Source: an uncultured Oligoflexia bacterium (GTDB taxonomy: Bacteria > Bdellovibrionota > Bacteriovoracia > Bacteriovoracales > Bacteriovoracaceae). Taken from it: a stretch of 64,000 nt of DNA. The position numbers and the translations under genes are program-made. The DNA is taken from assembly GCA_937120495.1 (NCBI GenBank), contig CAKZJW010000114.1, positions 1 to 64,000 of the forward strand, in the 5' to 3' direction. The notes under the pieces were generated by a model. It did no database searches and was not told the DNA's origin. It worked only from the letters and a program-made list of their open reading frames with translations. Every line of letters starts with the position of its first letter. The stretch's first letter is position 1. This document shows positions 18,852-27,053 of the stretch, in pieces.

Positions 18852-19241
18852 ATGAAGAATTTTATTTTATTGATTACTCTAATCCTATCAGCTTACTCTT
18901 TCGCAGATGCAGGAAATCCCTTATATGAAGGTGATATTGTTGCACTAAAAGTATCAGAGGATATAAAAGTACCATCAGGAAAGATTGAAGTTAGAACTTC
19001 ATGTGGAATACTTATAAATGTAGAACCAAGAAAAAATAATAGAACAATCAAAGTAGGTAAAGTTATTACTCTAGAAGTAACTTCTCTAAATCGTTTTTGG
19101 ACAAGACTTGAAAGAGTTGAAGGTACAACAACGATTAAGAAAATGTTCTTATCTGCGAAAACTTTTGAACAAACAGAAAGACTCGTAAAAAAATGTTCAG
19201 AGCTAACTCTTGAGAAGATACTACCCGGCGAAGACTACTAG
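18852..19241 (+). CDS. Exported protein of unknown function
   Basis: 129 residues. The signal peptide is clear (MKNFILLITLILSAYSFADA). The mature protein is small, basic and probably all-beta, with two Cys (SCGI and KKCSEL) that may pair. No family recognised. It is a single gene whose stop lies 1 base from the end of the convergent polA gene. Confidence 0.6.
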   Translation: MKNFILLITLILSAYSFADAGNPLYEGDIVALKVSEDIKVPSGKIEVRTSCGILINVEPRKNNRTIKVGKVITLEVTSLNRFWTRLERVEGTTTIKKMFLSAKTFEQTERLVKKCSELTLEKILPGEDY

Positions 19242-19242
19242 T

Positions 19243-21882
19243 CTACTTTAGTTCGTACCAGTCTGATCCTGTTCCCATATCAACTTTAAGTGGAACCTTT
19301 AGATCGACAACATTTTCCATTTTTTCACGAACGAGCTTTTGCATTAGATCGACTTCATCTTTTGGAACTTCAAATATTAGTTCATCGTGAACTTGAAGAA
19401 TCATTTTCGACTTTAAGTTCTTTTGAACCATCTCTTGATCAATATCTAGCATTGCCTTTTTTATAATATCAGCAGCTGTTCCTTGAATAGGTGTATTAAT
19501 TGCCATTCGCTCAGCCATTGACTTCATCTGACGATTCGAAGAATTAATATCTTTCAAAATTCTTTTCCTACCAAATAAAGTTTCTGTATAGCCTTTCTCT
19601 TCACACTCTTCTTTTAGTTCATCCAGGTAACCTTTTACCTTATGGAATCTTTCAAAATAAGAAGTGATATAGTTTTTTGCCTCAGTTCTTGAGATACCTA
19701 GTTGCTGAGCAAGACCAAAAGATCCTTGTCCATACATAAGTCCAAAGTTTACGGCCTTAGCTTGAGATCTTTCTTCCTTAGTTACATCTTTAATATCCAT
19801 TCCCATAACTTCAGCTGCTGTTTGAGCATGAATATCTTCGTCATTATTAAAAGCACTAATCATAACTTCATCTTCAGAAAAGTGAGCAAGAATTCGAAGT
19901 TCAACTTGAGAGTAATCTGCACCTAAAAGAACATGATCTTTTGCTGGAACAAATCCCTTACGAAGCTTTCTTCCATTCTCAGTTCGAATTGGAATATTTT
20001 GTAAATTTGGCTTATCACTGGATAGTCTTCCTGTTGCTGCAACGTTTTGATTAAAGTGAGTATGAATTTTTCCTTTCTTATCAACAAGTTTTGGAAGTGT
20101 TTTTACATATGTTGATAAAAGCTTATCTACTTCTCTAAATTTAATAATCTTTTCTGGAATATCACTCTCCCCCATCTGTTTAAGAGTTTCTAAAACACTC
20201 GAATCAGTTGAGGCTCCAGTTTTTGTTTTTTTGATTATCGGTAGCTCTAGCTTTTCAAATAGAAGTGCACTTACTTGCTTAGGTGATTTTAAATTAACAT
20301 CTTCACCTGCAACTTCTTTTATTTCTGAATCAATGGCATCAACTTGAGTTTGAAAGTCTTTTTCTACTTTCGCGTAAAATTTCGAATCTAAATCAATCCC
20401 ACGCATCTCCATTTGAGCCAAAATATTTATTAATGGAAGATCCATTTCATAGTAAAGCTTATCTAGCTCTTTTTTGGATATCTCTTGCATAAGCCATGGA
20501 TAAGAACGAATACCAAAATGAACTCTTCTCGCTATTGCATATTCAAAATTACGAATCGATTGCTCTTGTTCTAAACTCTCTTTTAATAATTCTTTTATTG
20601 TTATAACTTTCTCTTTAAGAAGCTCTTCTACAATTGAAGCCAGATTATGTTTTTTATCTGCATCTAAAACAAAGTGAGCTTGTGAACAATCAAATAGCTT
20701 GTTTTTTATTTCAATGCCTGCGTCAAAAGCCGCACAACAGATTGGTTTTAAGTCATTAGACGTTATTTGAGTAGATTCGCTTTCAAATATATCTTTCATT
20801 AAATCAACAAATGATTTTATATCTTCTGGGTATACAACAAAGTTTTTTTCACCAACAGCAAGCCCAAAACAAAAAGGAGTTAGAGAGTGATAACTCTCCT
20901 CTCTAAAAATACAATCGATAAATACAGAGTCGTGCTTATTTATTTCAGCAACAACTCCATCCCATTTTTTAGTGTCTTTAATCGTTTCAAATTTTATATA
21001 TGTATTAACTTTTTCAACAATAGCCGTGCTATTTGTTTTAAGTTTATTTTTGAAAGACTTAAAATTTAACTCATCAAGATAATTTATAAATTCATCATTT
21101 GGCTCTAATTTAAAGGCCAGATCCTTTGGTTCAAGTCCCATCTCTAAGTCTTGAACAATCGCTACTAGCTTTTTAGAAAGATGAGCATCTTCAATCCCTT
21201 TTTCAAGAGCAGTCTTTGCTCTTTTATTGGAAATACTTTCTATATTTTCAATAACCTCATCAAGAGTTGGATACTCTTCAAGAAGCTTTGCAGCTCCTTT
21301 GGCACCAATTCCCTTAACTCCAGGAATATTATCAGAAGAATCACCAAGCAGTGAAAGATAGTCCATCACTTGCTCTGGCCACACTCCCATTTTTTCTTTT
21401 ACTTCTTCTCTTCCATAAATTTTATCTTTCATGGTATCGAGCATTTTGACTTTATCGTCTACAAATTGCATTAAGTCTTTATCACCAGAGGCAATAAAAA
21501 CTTCATCAAATGAATCTTTATATTGAACTGCCATTGAACCAATTAAGTCATCTGCCTCAAAGCCTGGCATTGCTTTATTTGGTATTTGCATGACTTCTAT
21601 TAACTTATTAATCATTGCGAATTGAGGAACTAAATCATCAGGAGCTGGCCCTCTGTTTGCTTTATACTCTGGATAAATTTCATTTCTAAATGATCCACCA
21701 CTTGTATCTCGAGCAAGAACAATATGACTTGGTTGATAAGTATTAATTAATTTTGTAAGCATTGTAAGAACACCATAAACGGCATTTACCGGCTCACCTT
21801 TTGGAGTAGACATAGGTCTAATCGCAAAGAATGCTCTAAAGATGAAGCTACTAATATCAACAATGATCAGCTTTTTTTTCAT
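19243..21882 (-). CDS. polA: DNA polymerase I
   Basis: 879 residues. Residues about 1-290 are the 5'-3' exonuclease (FRAFFAIRP, GFEADDLIGS, SGDKDLMQFV, LGDSSDNIPGVKGIG). Residues about 300-460 sit where the 3'-5' exonuclease should be, but its acidic motifs are lost: DxE reads D-C-I, and the NxxYD block reads DLKPI. The polymerase half is intact: motif A LLGADYSQVELR, motif B QAKAVNFGLMYGQG, motif C LQVHDELIFEV. So it should repair and process Okazaki fragments without proofreading, as in Taq-like enzymes. Single gene on the minus strand. Confidence 0.97.
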   Translation of the reverse strand: MKKKLIIVDISSFIFRAFFAIRPMSTPKGEPVNAVYGVLTMLTKLINTYQPSHIVLARDTSGGSFRNEIYPEYKANRGPAPDDLVPQFAMINKLIEVMQIPNKAMPGFEADDLIGSMAVQYKDSFDEVFIASGDKDLMQFVDDKVKMLDTMKDKIYGREEVKEKMGVWPEQVMDYLSLLGDSSDNIPGVKGIGAKGAAKLLEEYPTLDEVIENIESISNKRAKTALEKGIEDAHLSKKLVAIVQDLEMGLEPKDLAFKLEPNDEFINYLDELNFKSFKNKLKTNSTAIVEKVNTYIKFETIKDTKKWDGVVAEINKHDSVFIDCIFREESYHSLTPFCFGLAVGEKNFVVYPEDIKSFVDLMKDIFESESTQITSNDLKPICCAAFDAGIEIKNKLFDCSQAHFVLDADKKHNLASIVEELLKEKVITIKELLKESLEQEQSIRNFEYAIARRVHFGIRSYPWLMQEISKKELDKLYYEMDLPLINILAQMEMRGIDLDSKFYAKVEKDFQTQVDAIDSEIKEVAGEDVNLKSPKQVSALLFEKLELPIIKKTKTGASTDSSVLETLKQMGESDIPEKIIKFREVDKLLSTYVKTLPKLVDKKGKIHTHFNQNVAATGRLSSDKPNLQNIPIRTENGRKLRKGFVPAKDHVLLGADYSQVELRILAHFSEDEVMISAFNNDEDIHAQTAAEVMGMDIKDVTKEERSQAKAVNFGLMYGQGSFGLAQQLGISRTEAKNYITSYFERFHKVKGYLDELKEECEEKGYTETLFGRKRILKDINSSNRQMKSMAERMAINTPIQGTAADIIKKAMLDIDQEMVQKNLKSKMILQVHDELIFEVPKDEVDLMQKLVREKMENVVDLKVPLKVDMGTGSDWYELK

Positions 21883-21910
21883 GAAATCTCCTGTGAATAC
21901 GGAGATAATT

Positions 21911-22426
21911 TTACATCATATTTCGATTACATGGCGACATGTTTTTCTTCTCAAACCACGATTCTTTATTCTTTCTTAAATCGATTCTATTGTGATCATC
22001 TGCAATAACAGTTGTATCGGCCATAACATCGCCCAACCTATGCCCTGAGTCTAGCTTAAAGAGTAGATAGATCTCTAAAAGAATCAACGGAATAGTTAAT
22101 ATTGAACATATAATCCATCCCCACAAAGGAATGATAGCGAATGCCATAGGAACAAGTATAGGAAGATTACGTACGATAGATTGTTTTAGAGAACAAGGCT
22201 TACCATCTTCAAGTGATAAGACTGAAAATCCCATTATTTTTTTTCCAACTGATTGTCCCTGGCTTAGAGAGTCAGAAATTCCAATATAAAATAAAGCTAT
22301 CAAAAGGCCAAAGGGATAAAATAAAAGTGAAAGAATAAGTACTATAAAAAGGTCAATCGCCTTTGCAATCAGTCTCGTGATACGAGCTGTATTTAATCCA
22401 GATTTTAGTAAGTACTTCTTTTTCAT
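21911..22426 (-). CDS. RDD-family membrane protein
   Basis: 171 residues. The RDD pattern is present: an Arg-rich start (TARITRLIAKAIDLFIVL) with the conserved Arg and Asp, then GQSVGKKIMGF between helices, and about three or four transmembrane segments. RDD proteins are loosely linked to ion or solute transport, and no specific role is clear. It lies 28 bases upstream of polA on the same strand and is divergent from trxA. Confidence 0.8.
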   Translation of the reverse strand: MKKKYLLKSGLNTARITRLIAKAIDLFIVLILSLLFYPFGLLIALFYIGISDSLSQGQSVGKKIMGFSVLSLEDGKPCSLKQSIVRNLPILVPMAFAIIPLWGWIICSILTIPLILLEIYLLFKLDSGHRLGDVMADTTVIADDHNRIDLRKNKESWFEKKNMSPCNRNMM

Positions 22427-22589
22427 ATAATCTATTTTATCTAATCTTTGCTATGATTAAAACATGTAATTACTTGCCCTTAATGCGTCGCAAGTTACAC
22501 TTTCTTACAAAACCGTGGCTAGTTATTTTATTTTTCATATGCTAATCTGGACCTTCAAGTTAAAGAGCAGAAGCACTAGGAGAAAGAAG

Positions 22590-22910
22590 ATGAGCAATGC
22601 TTTAAGTGTAAATAAAGAAAATTTTGATAGTGAAGTAATTAAGTCAGACAAGCCGGTTATAGTAGACTTTTGGGCTGAGTGGTGTGGACCTTGTAAAGCA
22701 CTTGCTCCAATCCTTGATGAAGTTGCTGGTGAAGTTGCTGGTGCAAAGGTTGTAAAAGTAAATGTTGATGAAGCAGGTGAACTTGCACAACAATACGGAA
22801 TTCGTGGAATTCCAACTCTTATCTTTTTTAAAGATGGAGAAGTAAAAAGCACTCTTGTTGGAAACCAGCCAAAAGCTGAAATCCTAAAGAACATTAACGA
22901 TCTAGTATAA
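22590..22910 (+). CDS. trxA: Thioredoxin
   Basis: 106 residues, standard length. The redox site WCGPC has Cys32 and Cys35, and the cis-Pro is in RGIPTLIFF. It reduces disulfides in cytoplasmic proteins and may recycle the AhpC peroxiredoxin nearby. An in-frame extension to 22515 exists, but GGAGAAAG lies just before the ATG at 22590, and the protein then has the normal thioredoxin start. The stop overlaps the gmhA start (TAATG). Confidence 0.96.
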   Translation: MSNALSVNKENFDSEVIKSDKPVIVDFWAEWCGPCKALAPILDEVAGEVAGAKVVKVNVDEAGELAQQYGIRGIPTLIFFKDGEVKSTLVGNQPKAEILKNINDLV

Positions 22911-23494
22911 TGAATTATATTCAAAACTCTCTGTTACAAGCTCAAGATACTCTCAACAAGTTTGTAGCAGAGGATAAAAACATCACACTTATCTCTCAAG
23001 CAATTGAAAAGTTCGTAGACACTATTAGAAATCACGACGGTCGTATTATGGCCTGTGGTAATGGTGGTTCGATGTGTGATTCTATGCATTTTGTTGAAGA
23101 GCTAACTGGTAGATATAGAAAAGATAGAGATCCTATTGCTGCTATAAACATGGGAGACCCAAGTCATATTACTTGTGTTGCTAATGATTATGGCTATGAA
23201 TATATTTTTTCTCGTCACGTTCAGGCGTGGGGAAAAAAGGGAGATACACTCTTAGCGATTTCAACTAGTGGTAACTCACAGAATGTTATTCTTGCAGTTG
23301 AAAAAGCAAAAGCTCAAGGCATGCATGTAGTAGGTCTTTTGGGTAAAACTGGTGGCAAATTAAAAGATATGGTCGATGTACCAATCATCGTTGATTGCCC
23401 TATTACAGACAGAATTCAAGAAATTCATATTAAGCTTATTCATATCTTTATTGAAGGAATTGAAAGAGAGCTTTATCCAGAACATTATAAATAA
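22910..23494 (+). CDS. gmhA: Sedoheptulose 7-phosphate isomerase
   Basis: 194 residues, a SIS-fold enzyme that makes D-glycero-manno-heptose 7-phosphate, the first step to ADP-heptose for the LPS inner core. Typical blocks are ACGNGGSMCDSMHFVEELTGR with the catalytic Glu, LAISTSGNSQNV, and DRIQEIHIKLIHIFIE with the catalytic His. The start overlaps the trxA stop and the stop overlaps the next gene. A GT9-like protein at 56476 may use the same sugar pathway. Confidence 0.95.
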   Translation: MNYIQNSLLQAQDTLNKFVAEDKNITLISQAIEKFVDTIRNHDGRIMACGNGGSMCDSMHFVEELTGRYRKDRDPIAAINMGDPSHITCVANDYGYEYIFSRHVQAWGKKGDTLLAISTSGNSQNVILAVEKAKAQGMHVVGLLGKTGGKLKDMVDVPIIVDCPITDRIQEIHIKLIHIFIEGIERELYPEHYK

Positions 23495-23685
23495 TGAGAA
23501 GAATCCTTACAGCAATTACCTGCATACTTTTAATTTATGGAATATTTGAAATTAAAACCATGATGCAAAAAAAAGAAACAGTTCATCTACTTGATAGGGC
23601 TTTTAATCCGAAGAAAAAAAACACTAAAACTCCTGATCGCAGAGTTATCATAAAAGAAATTCCAAAAACTCAAAGTCACAAATGA
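23494..23685 (+). CDS. Small single-pass membrane protein
   Basis: 63 residues. One hydrophobic segment (about 5-20, LTAITCILLIYGIFEI) is followed by a short, strongly basic tail rich in Lys, which would probably lie outside the cytoplasmic membrane. No family recognised. It overlaps both neighbours (gmhA by one base, the pentapeptide gene by four), so it is translated as part of the trxA-gmhA run. Confidence 0.6.
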   Translation: MRRILTAITCILLIYGIFEIKTMMQKKETVHLLDRAFNPKKKNTKTPDRRVIIKEIPKTQSHK

Positions 23686-24236
23686 TCTTTGAAGATGAAA
23701 AGCTAAATCTTTCAAAAATTTCTTTTAACGAAAGACATGAGTTTTATAACTGTACGTTTTCAAGCCAAGATCTTAAAGAACTTAAAGTAACAGATTCTTT
23801 TTTTGATGAATGTATTTTTAAAAATATTGATCTTAGTAATTGCTCACTAACAAATTCAAAATTTTCAGATTGCACAATTGAAGAGTCAAAACTAATTGGA
23901 ATAAACTGGACATCAATCAGCTCTTTGATGAATTGTACTTTTAATAAGTGTATTCTTGATTATTCAATTTTCAATTCAATGAAACTTTCTAAAAATAAAT
24001 TTATTCATTCTAGTATCAAAGAAGCTGATTTCTCTGAATCCGAATTAGAGAGCGTTGAATTTTGCTTTAGCGATCTTTATGCGACAAACTTCTCAGGTAG
24101 TAATCTAAAAAAATCAGATTTTAGGAATGCCACCAACTACTCGATCGATCCAGCTTTCTCTAATATAAAGAAGGCCAAATTTTCCTTACCTGAAGCTATT
24201 AACCTACTAAAAAGCTTTGACATCATAGTTGAGTAA
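23682..24236 (+). CDS. Pentapeptide-repeat protein
   Basis: 184 residues made almost wholly of pentapeptide repeats of the form A(D/N)LxX, such as CIFKNIDLSNCSLTNSKFSDC, SIFNSMKLSKNKF and EADFSESELESVEF. These fold into a right-handed square beta-helix. The tail (NYSIDPAFSN... SLPEAINLLKSFDIIVE) is the helical cap common in this group and in Qnr-type gyrase-protecting proteins. Gyrase binding is possible but not shown. No signal peptide; ATGA overlap with the gene before. Confidence 0.85.
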   Translation: MIFEDEKLNLSKISFNERHEFYNCTFSSQDLKELKVTDSFFDECIFKNIDLSNCSLTNSKFSDCTIEESKLIGINWTSISSLMNCTFNKCILDYSIFNSMKLSKNKFIHSSIKEADFSESELESVEFCFSDLYATNFSGSNLKKSDFRNATNYSIDPAFSNIKKAKFSLPEAINLLKSFDIIVE

Positions 24237-24354
24237 AACGCATTTTTTTTACTGCAAAACGGCAATTTTGACCCCGCATCCCCTTCGTAAAAATAATAGC
24301 TTAGAATATTAGATATAATAAAATTATAGTCTTACATAAAGATTAGGAGAATCC

Positions 24355-25002
24355 ATGGAAGGTACAAGTATTTTTATGACAGTGTTAAATTTCATCAAAG
24401 GTGGTGGGGTTTTCATGTTCGTTATTCTAGGAGTTTGGGGTGTTGGTATCGTAATCGCTCTAGATAGATTTAGAAAATTATCAAAGAACTTTGATGTTGA
24501 TGGACCATCATTTATGAATGAAATCCAAAGATATGTTCTTTCAAATGATATTCAGGGCGCAATTCGCGTTTGCTCTGGATCAATAGCAGCACTTCCAAAA
24601 GTGCTAAAAAGTGGACTAAAGAGAGCCAATCAAGGGACAGAGCAAATTCAAAATGCTCTCGACGCTACAGCTCTTGAAGTAGTACCAAAGGTGGAGCTTA
24701 GACTTAACTATCTTCAATTGATTGCAAATATTTCAACTCTATTTGGACTACTTGGAACAATCCAAGGTCTTATAGTTACCTTTGCTGCTGTTGCAGATGT
24801 CGATCCTGCTCAAAAAGCAGAATTACTTGCAGCTGGTATTTCTCAAGCCATGAACACTACGGCACTGGGACTTCTTTCAGCAATCTCAATCATGATAGTT
24901 CACGCTATTCTTTCAAATAAAGCGGATAAAATCATTAATGAAATTGATGAATTTAGCGTAAAGCTTTTAGATCTTTTAGGAACTAAAGAAAAGTCAGAAT
25001 AA
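24355..25002 (+). CDS. MotA/TolQ/ExbB-type proton channel subunit (AglR-like)
   Basis: 215 residues with three transmembrane helices: about 18-36 (FVILGVWGVGIVIAL), about 120-148 (NISTLFGLLGTIQGLI) and about 165-190 (TTALGLLSAISIMIV). The GLLGTIxG and TTALGLL blocks are the conserved ExbB/TolQ core that forms the proton path with TolR-like partners. Two TolR-like genes follow directly, the arrangement of the myxobacterial AglRQS gliding motor, and Glt-like genes converge from the other side. A TATAAT sits at 24314-24319 and AGGAG before the ATG. The AglR assignment is inferred from context. Confidence 0.9.
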   Translation: MEGTSIFMTVLNFIKGGGVFMFVILGVWGVGIVIALDRFRKLSKNFDVDGPSFMNEIQRYVLSNDIQGAIRVCSGSIAALPKVLKSGLKRANQGTEQIQNALDATALEVVPKVELRLNYLQLIANISTLFGLLGTIQGLIVTFAAVADVDPAQKAELLAAGISQAMNTTALGLLSAISIMIVHAILSNKADKIINEIDEFSVKLLDLLGTKEKSE

Positions 25003-25013
25003 GAGGCTAACTT

Positions 25014-25547
25014 ATGAGTTATAGAAAACCTACAAATAGACATAAAAAGAAAAAAGACCAGGAACTAAATCTTGTACCGATTCTAGACGCTGTATTTATT
25101 CTTATTTTCTTTTTATTAATGTCAGCTCAATTTGTAAAAATATATGAGATTGGAAGTGATGTTCCTATAGTTTCAAATAGTGAGCCTCCAAAAAATAAGA
25201 AAAAACCGCTTGCTCTTACAGTGAGTATTACAAAAAGAGGTTTTAGCTTATTTACAGGAGTTCCCTCTCGAAGAATAAGAACAATTTCTAAAACTCAGGA
25301 TGGCCAATATGATTTACCTAAATTACATGACTATCTAGTTAGCATAAAAAAAAGAAACTTAAGCGAAGAAACTATTGTCCTTGAACCAATCGTAGACCTC
25401 ACTTACGAGGAAATTGTAAAAATAATGGATGAAATCAGAATTCTTAAAAAGACTGATGATGCCCTATTTAGAAAAGATAAAGATGGTTTGGATATTCAAC
25501 TAAAAACATTATTTAGTAAAATAATGTTTGGAAACCTAATGAGTTAA
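25014..25547 (+). CDS. ExbD/TolR-type motor protein (first copy)
   Basis: 177 residues. A basic N-terminus precedes one transmembrane helix (about 19-42). The helix starts with the ELNLVPILDAVFIL block and holds the conserved proton-carrying Asp25. The rest (about 55-177) is a periplasmic domain. It has the same role as TolR, ExbD or AglQ/AglS: it couples proton flow through the TolQ-like ring to force on envelope partners. It lies 11 bases after the channel gene and 2 bases before the second TolR-like gene. Confidence 0.88.
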   Translation: MSYRKPTNRHKKKKDQELNLVPILDAVFILIFFLLMSAQFVKIYEIGSDVPIVSNSEPPKNKKKPLALTVSITKRGFSLFTGVPSRRIRTISKTQDGQYDLPKLHDYLVSIKKRNLSEETIVLEPIVDLTYEEIVKIMDEIRILKKTDDALFRKDKDGLDIQLKTLFSKIMFGNLMS

Positions 25548-25549
25548 TT

Positions 25550-26062
25550 ATGTCTAGAGCAAGATCGATAAGAAATAAAAAGAGAAAATCAAGAGAAGCA
25601 TTTGAATTAGATATTACTTCTCTACTTGATATTCTAGTTATCCTTTTAATTTTCTTAATTAAAAGTTACAACTCATCGGGAATAACAATGAATATTCCAG
25701 AAGGTATTGAACTTCCAAAATCTCAATCCGAAAGTATTAATACAGCCGGTGTTATTATTCAGGTTTCAAAAGATAAAATTTGGGTTGATAGTAAAACAAT
25801 TCTTGATACATCAGACCTTCCTAAGAACTTATATGATGAAGGTGGGCGAAGAGTGATTCCTCTTTTTGATGAACTTACAAAAAAGAAAGAAGAAATAAAA
25901 AGTCTTAATGTGCAAACAGGTGGTAAAGCGAAAAAGTTTGGTGGGATCATTAACCTGATCGTAGATAAATCTTTAAAGTATTCTTATGTTAAAAAGATTA
26001 TGTACACATGCGCATCTGCTGGATTCAAGGAATATAAATTTGTCGTAATGGGAAATGAATAA
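25550..26062 (+). CDS. ExbD/TolR-type motor protein (second copy)
   Basis: 170 residues. A basic head precedes one helix beginning ELDITSLLDILVILLIFL with conserved Asp27; the periplasmic domain follows (about 50-170). It is clearly related to the gene before it but diverged. Two TolR-like subunits per TolQ-like channel is the composition of AglRQS rather than of the single-TolR Tol-Pal system. Ends 1 base before the stop of a small minus-strand gene. Confidence 0.88.
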   Translation: MSRARSIRNKKRKSREAFELDITSLLDILVILLIFLIKSYNSSGITMNIPEGIELPKSQSESINTAGVIIQVSKDKIWVDSKTILDTSDLPKNLYDEGGRRVIPLFDELTKKKEEIKSLNVQTGGKAKKFGGIINLIVDKSLKYSYVKKIMYTCASAGFKEYKFVVMGNE

Positions 26063-26063
26063 T

Positions 26064-26153
26064 TTATTGATTTAAGCTTATATACCAAAAAGCTAGTTTT
26101 GAACAAACTAGAGCTCCAATTATCATTGTATAAAAGAGAATTAACTTCTGCAT
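26064..26153 (-). CDS. Small 29-residue membrane peptide
   Basis: A 29-codon frame: ATG at 26151-26153, TAA at 26064-26066. It encodes one hydrophobic helix (LILFYTMIIGALVCSKLAFW) with a short polar tail. GAGGA lies 6 bases before the ATG, and promoter-like TTGACA and TATAAT lie upstream on the same strand. It sits between the convergent motor operon and the Glt-like operon. No known small-protein family is recognised. Because it is so short, coding is a reasoned proposal rather than certain. Confidence 0.5.
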   Translation of the reverse strand: MQKLILFYTMIIGALVCSKLAFWYISLNQ

Positions 26154-26180
26154 CTTTTCCTCACACTCCCCCGAGTATAT

Positions 26181-26215
26181 ATTATAAAAATAAATGATTG
26201 AATTTTGTGTGTCAA
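26181..26215 (-). promoter_or_regulatory. Promoter-like elements before the small membrane-peptide gene
   Basis: On the minus strand, TTGACA (complement of 26210-26215) is a perfect -35, and TATAAT (complement of 26181-26186) is a perfect -10. The gap between them is 23 bases, too long for one promoter. A TATTTT at 17 bases from the -35 could serve instead, so the exact pairing is uncertain. Confidence 0.4.
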
Positions 26216-26263
26216 AGGGTGCATTTCGCACCAGCTGTTTTTACGTTAGAAAAGTAAGTTTTT

Positions 26264-26668
26264 TTATTCGCTTTTGAATTCTAAAGGGAATACTAGATAT
26301 AATCCCTCGTCTAATTGAAGAGATTTAAAGTTCATAACCCACAGACTTTGTTCTATACACATCTTGAAGTCATTCTCTAGCCTAGAGCCTAAGCCAAATG
26401 CTTTTGTATATATAACCCTTCCACTCTTTTTAATATTGAGCTTATGACAGACATGAACTGATTGTTTTTTCTTTTCTTGAAAACGTAAGTAGTTTTGAAA
26501 ACATTTGGCAAGAGCTTGAGTTTGCCTTTTTGCTGATAAAATAGCGTGGCGCTGCTCTATTGATGAATTAGTTTCCATACAGCCATTTAAAGATACTTTA
26601 TGTTTCTTGCTCACAGTTTTGTTGCTGGAGCAAGATACAACGAGAAGTACTAGTAAAAGATACTTCAT
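26264..26668 (-). CDS. Lipoprotein with AgmX/TonB-like C-terminal domain
   Basis: 134 residues. The lipoprotein signal ends VVSC (Cys13). The rest (about 35-134) has the same shape as the C-terminal domain of the FHA protein two genes upstream: an ALAKCFQNYL helix, strands around KLNIKKSGRVIY, and a DFKMCIEQSLWVMNFK segment holding a second Cys. It is last in the minus-strand Glt-like run; the gene before ends one base into its start. Probably periplasmic, attached to the outer membrane. Confidence 0.7.
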   Translation of the reverse strand: MKYLLLVLLVVSCSSNKTVSKKHKVSLNGCMETNSSIEQRHAILSAKRQTQALAKCFQNYLRFQEKKKQSVHVCHKLNIKKSGRVIYTKAFGLGSRLENDFKMCIEQSLWVMNFKSLQLDEGLYLVFPLEFKSE

Positions 26669-27051
26669 TATTTTACATTAAAAACTATTGGCTGAGATAC
26701 TTTTACTGATTTTTTTTCATTATGTGCAATAAACTCGAAGTTGTGAGCAACATTTTTCAAACAAATTAAAAAACGATTATACTTTTTTCCTTTTGGAAAA
26801 TTCTTGACCCAAGGCTTTGAAATATAGCCATTTCTCTCTATTTTAAAGTTTAAGATTAAGTTTTTCTTAACTGAAAAATTCTTATCAATATCAATTTCTC
26901 TTTGATAACAATTCTTAAGATTAACTAATCTTTCACTCATTACACTTTTTACGTAAGCTTTGTTTTTAATATCTTTAACCATCTCAGGTTTGCTACTAGC
27001 ACAGCTTACTGCAATTAATAAAATTCCTAATACACATAAATTCTTTTTCAT
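26668..27051 (-). CDS. Lipoprotein with AgmX/TonB-like C-terminal domain
   Basis: 127 residues. The lipoprotein signal ends AVSC (Cys17). The body (about 40-127) repeats the C-terminal domain of the adjacent FHA protein: LKNCYQREID matches its YCYQKELDR, LILNFKIERNGYI matches its KLVFTIGASGSV, and FLICLKNVAHNFEF matches its GCVVGVLRGIRF. It lies 2 bases downstream of that gene. It is likely a periplasmic partner or a modified copy of that domain, freed from the inner membrane. Confidence 0.75.
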   Translation of the reverse strand: MKKNLCVLGILLIAVSCASSKPEMVKDIKNKAYVKSVMSERLVNLKNCYQREIDIDKNFSVKKNLILNFKIERNGYISKPWVKNFPKGKKYNRFLICLKNVAHNFEFIAHNEKKSVKVSQPIVFNVK

Positions 27052-27053
27052 AG

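Noticed and set aside
22535..22924. 129-codon minus-strand frame across trxA
   Set aside because: It mirrors the thioredoxin coding sequence and matches no family; trxA is certain.
24355..26062. Reading the TolQ/TolR genes as a Tol-Pal or ExbBD-TonB system
   Set aside because: No tolA, tolB, pal, tonB or TonB-dependent receptor gene is next to them, and two TolR-like copies plus the convergent Glt-like genes fit AglRQS better.
26218..26232. GGTGC...GCACC hairpin as a terminator of the motor operon
   Set aside because: Five base pairs with the T run displaced by five bases, and 155 bases from the gene end. It may be incidental.
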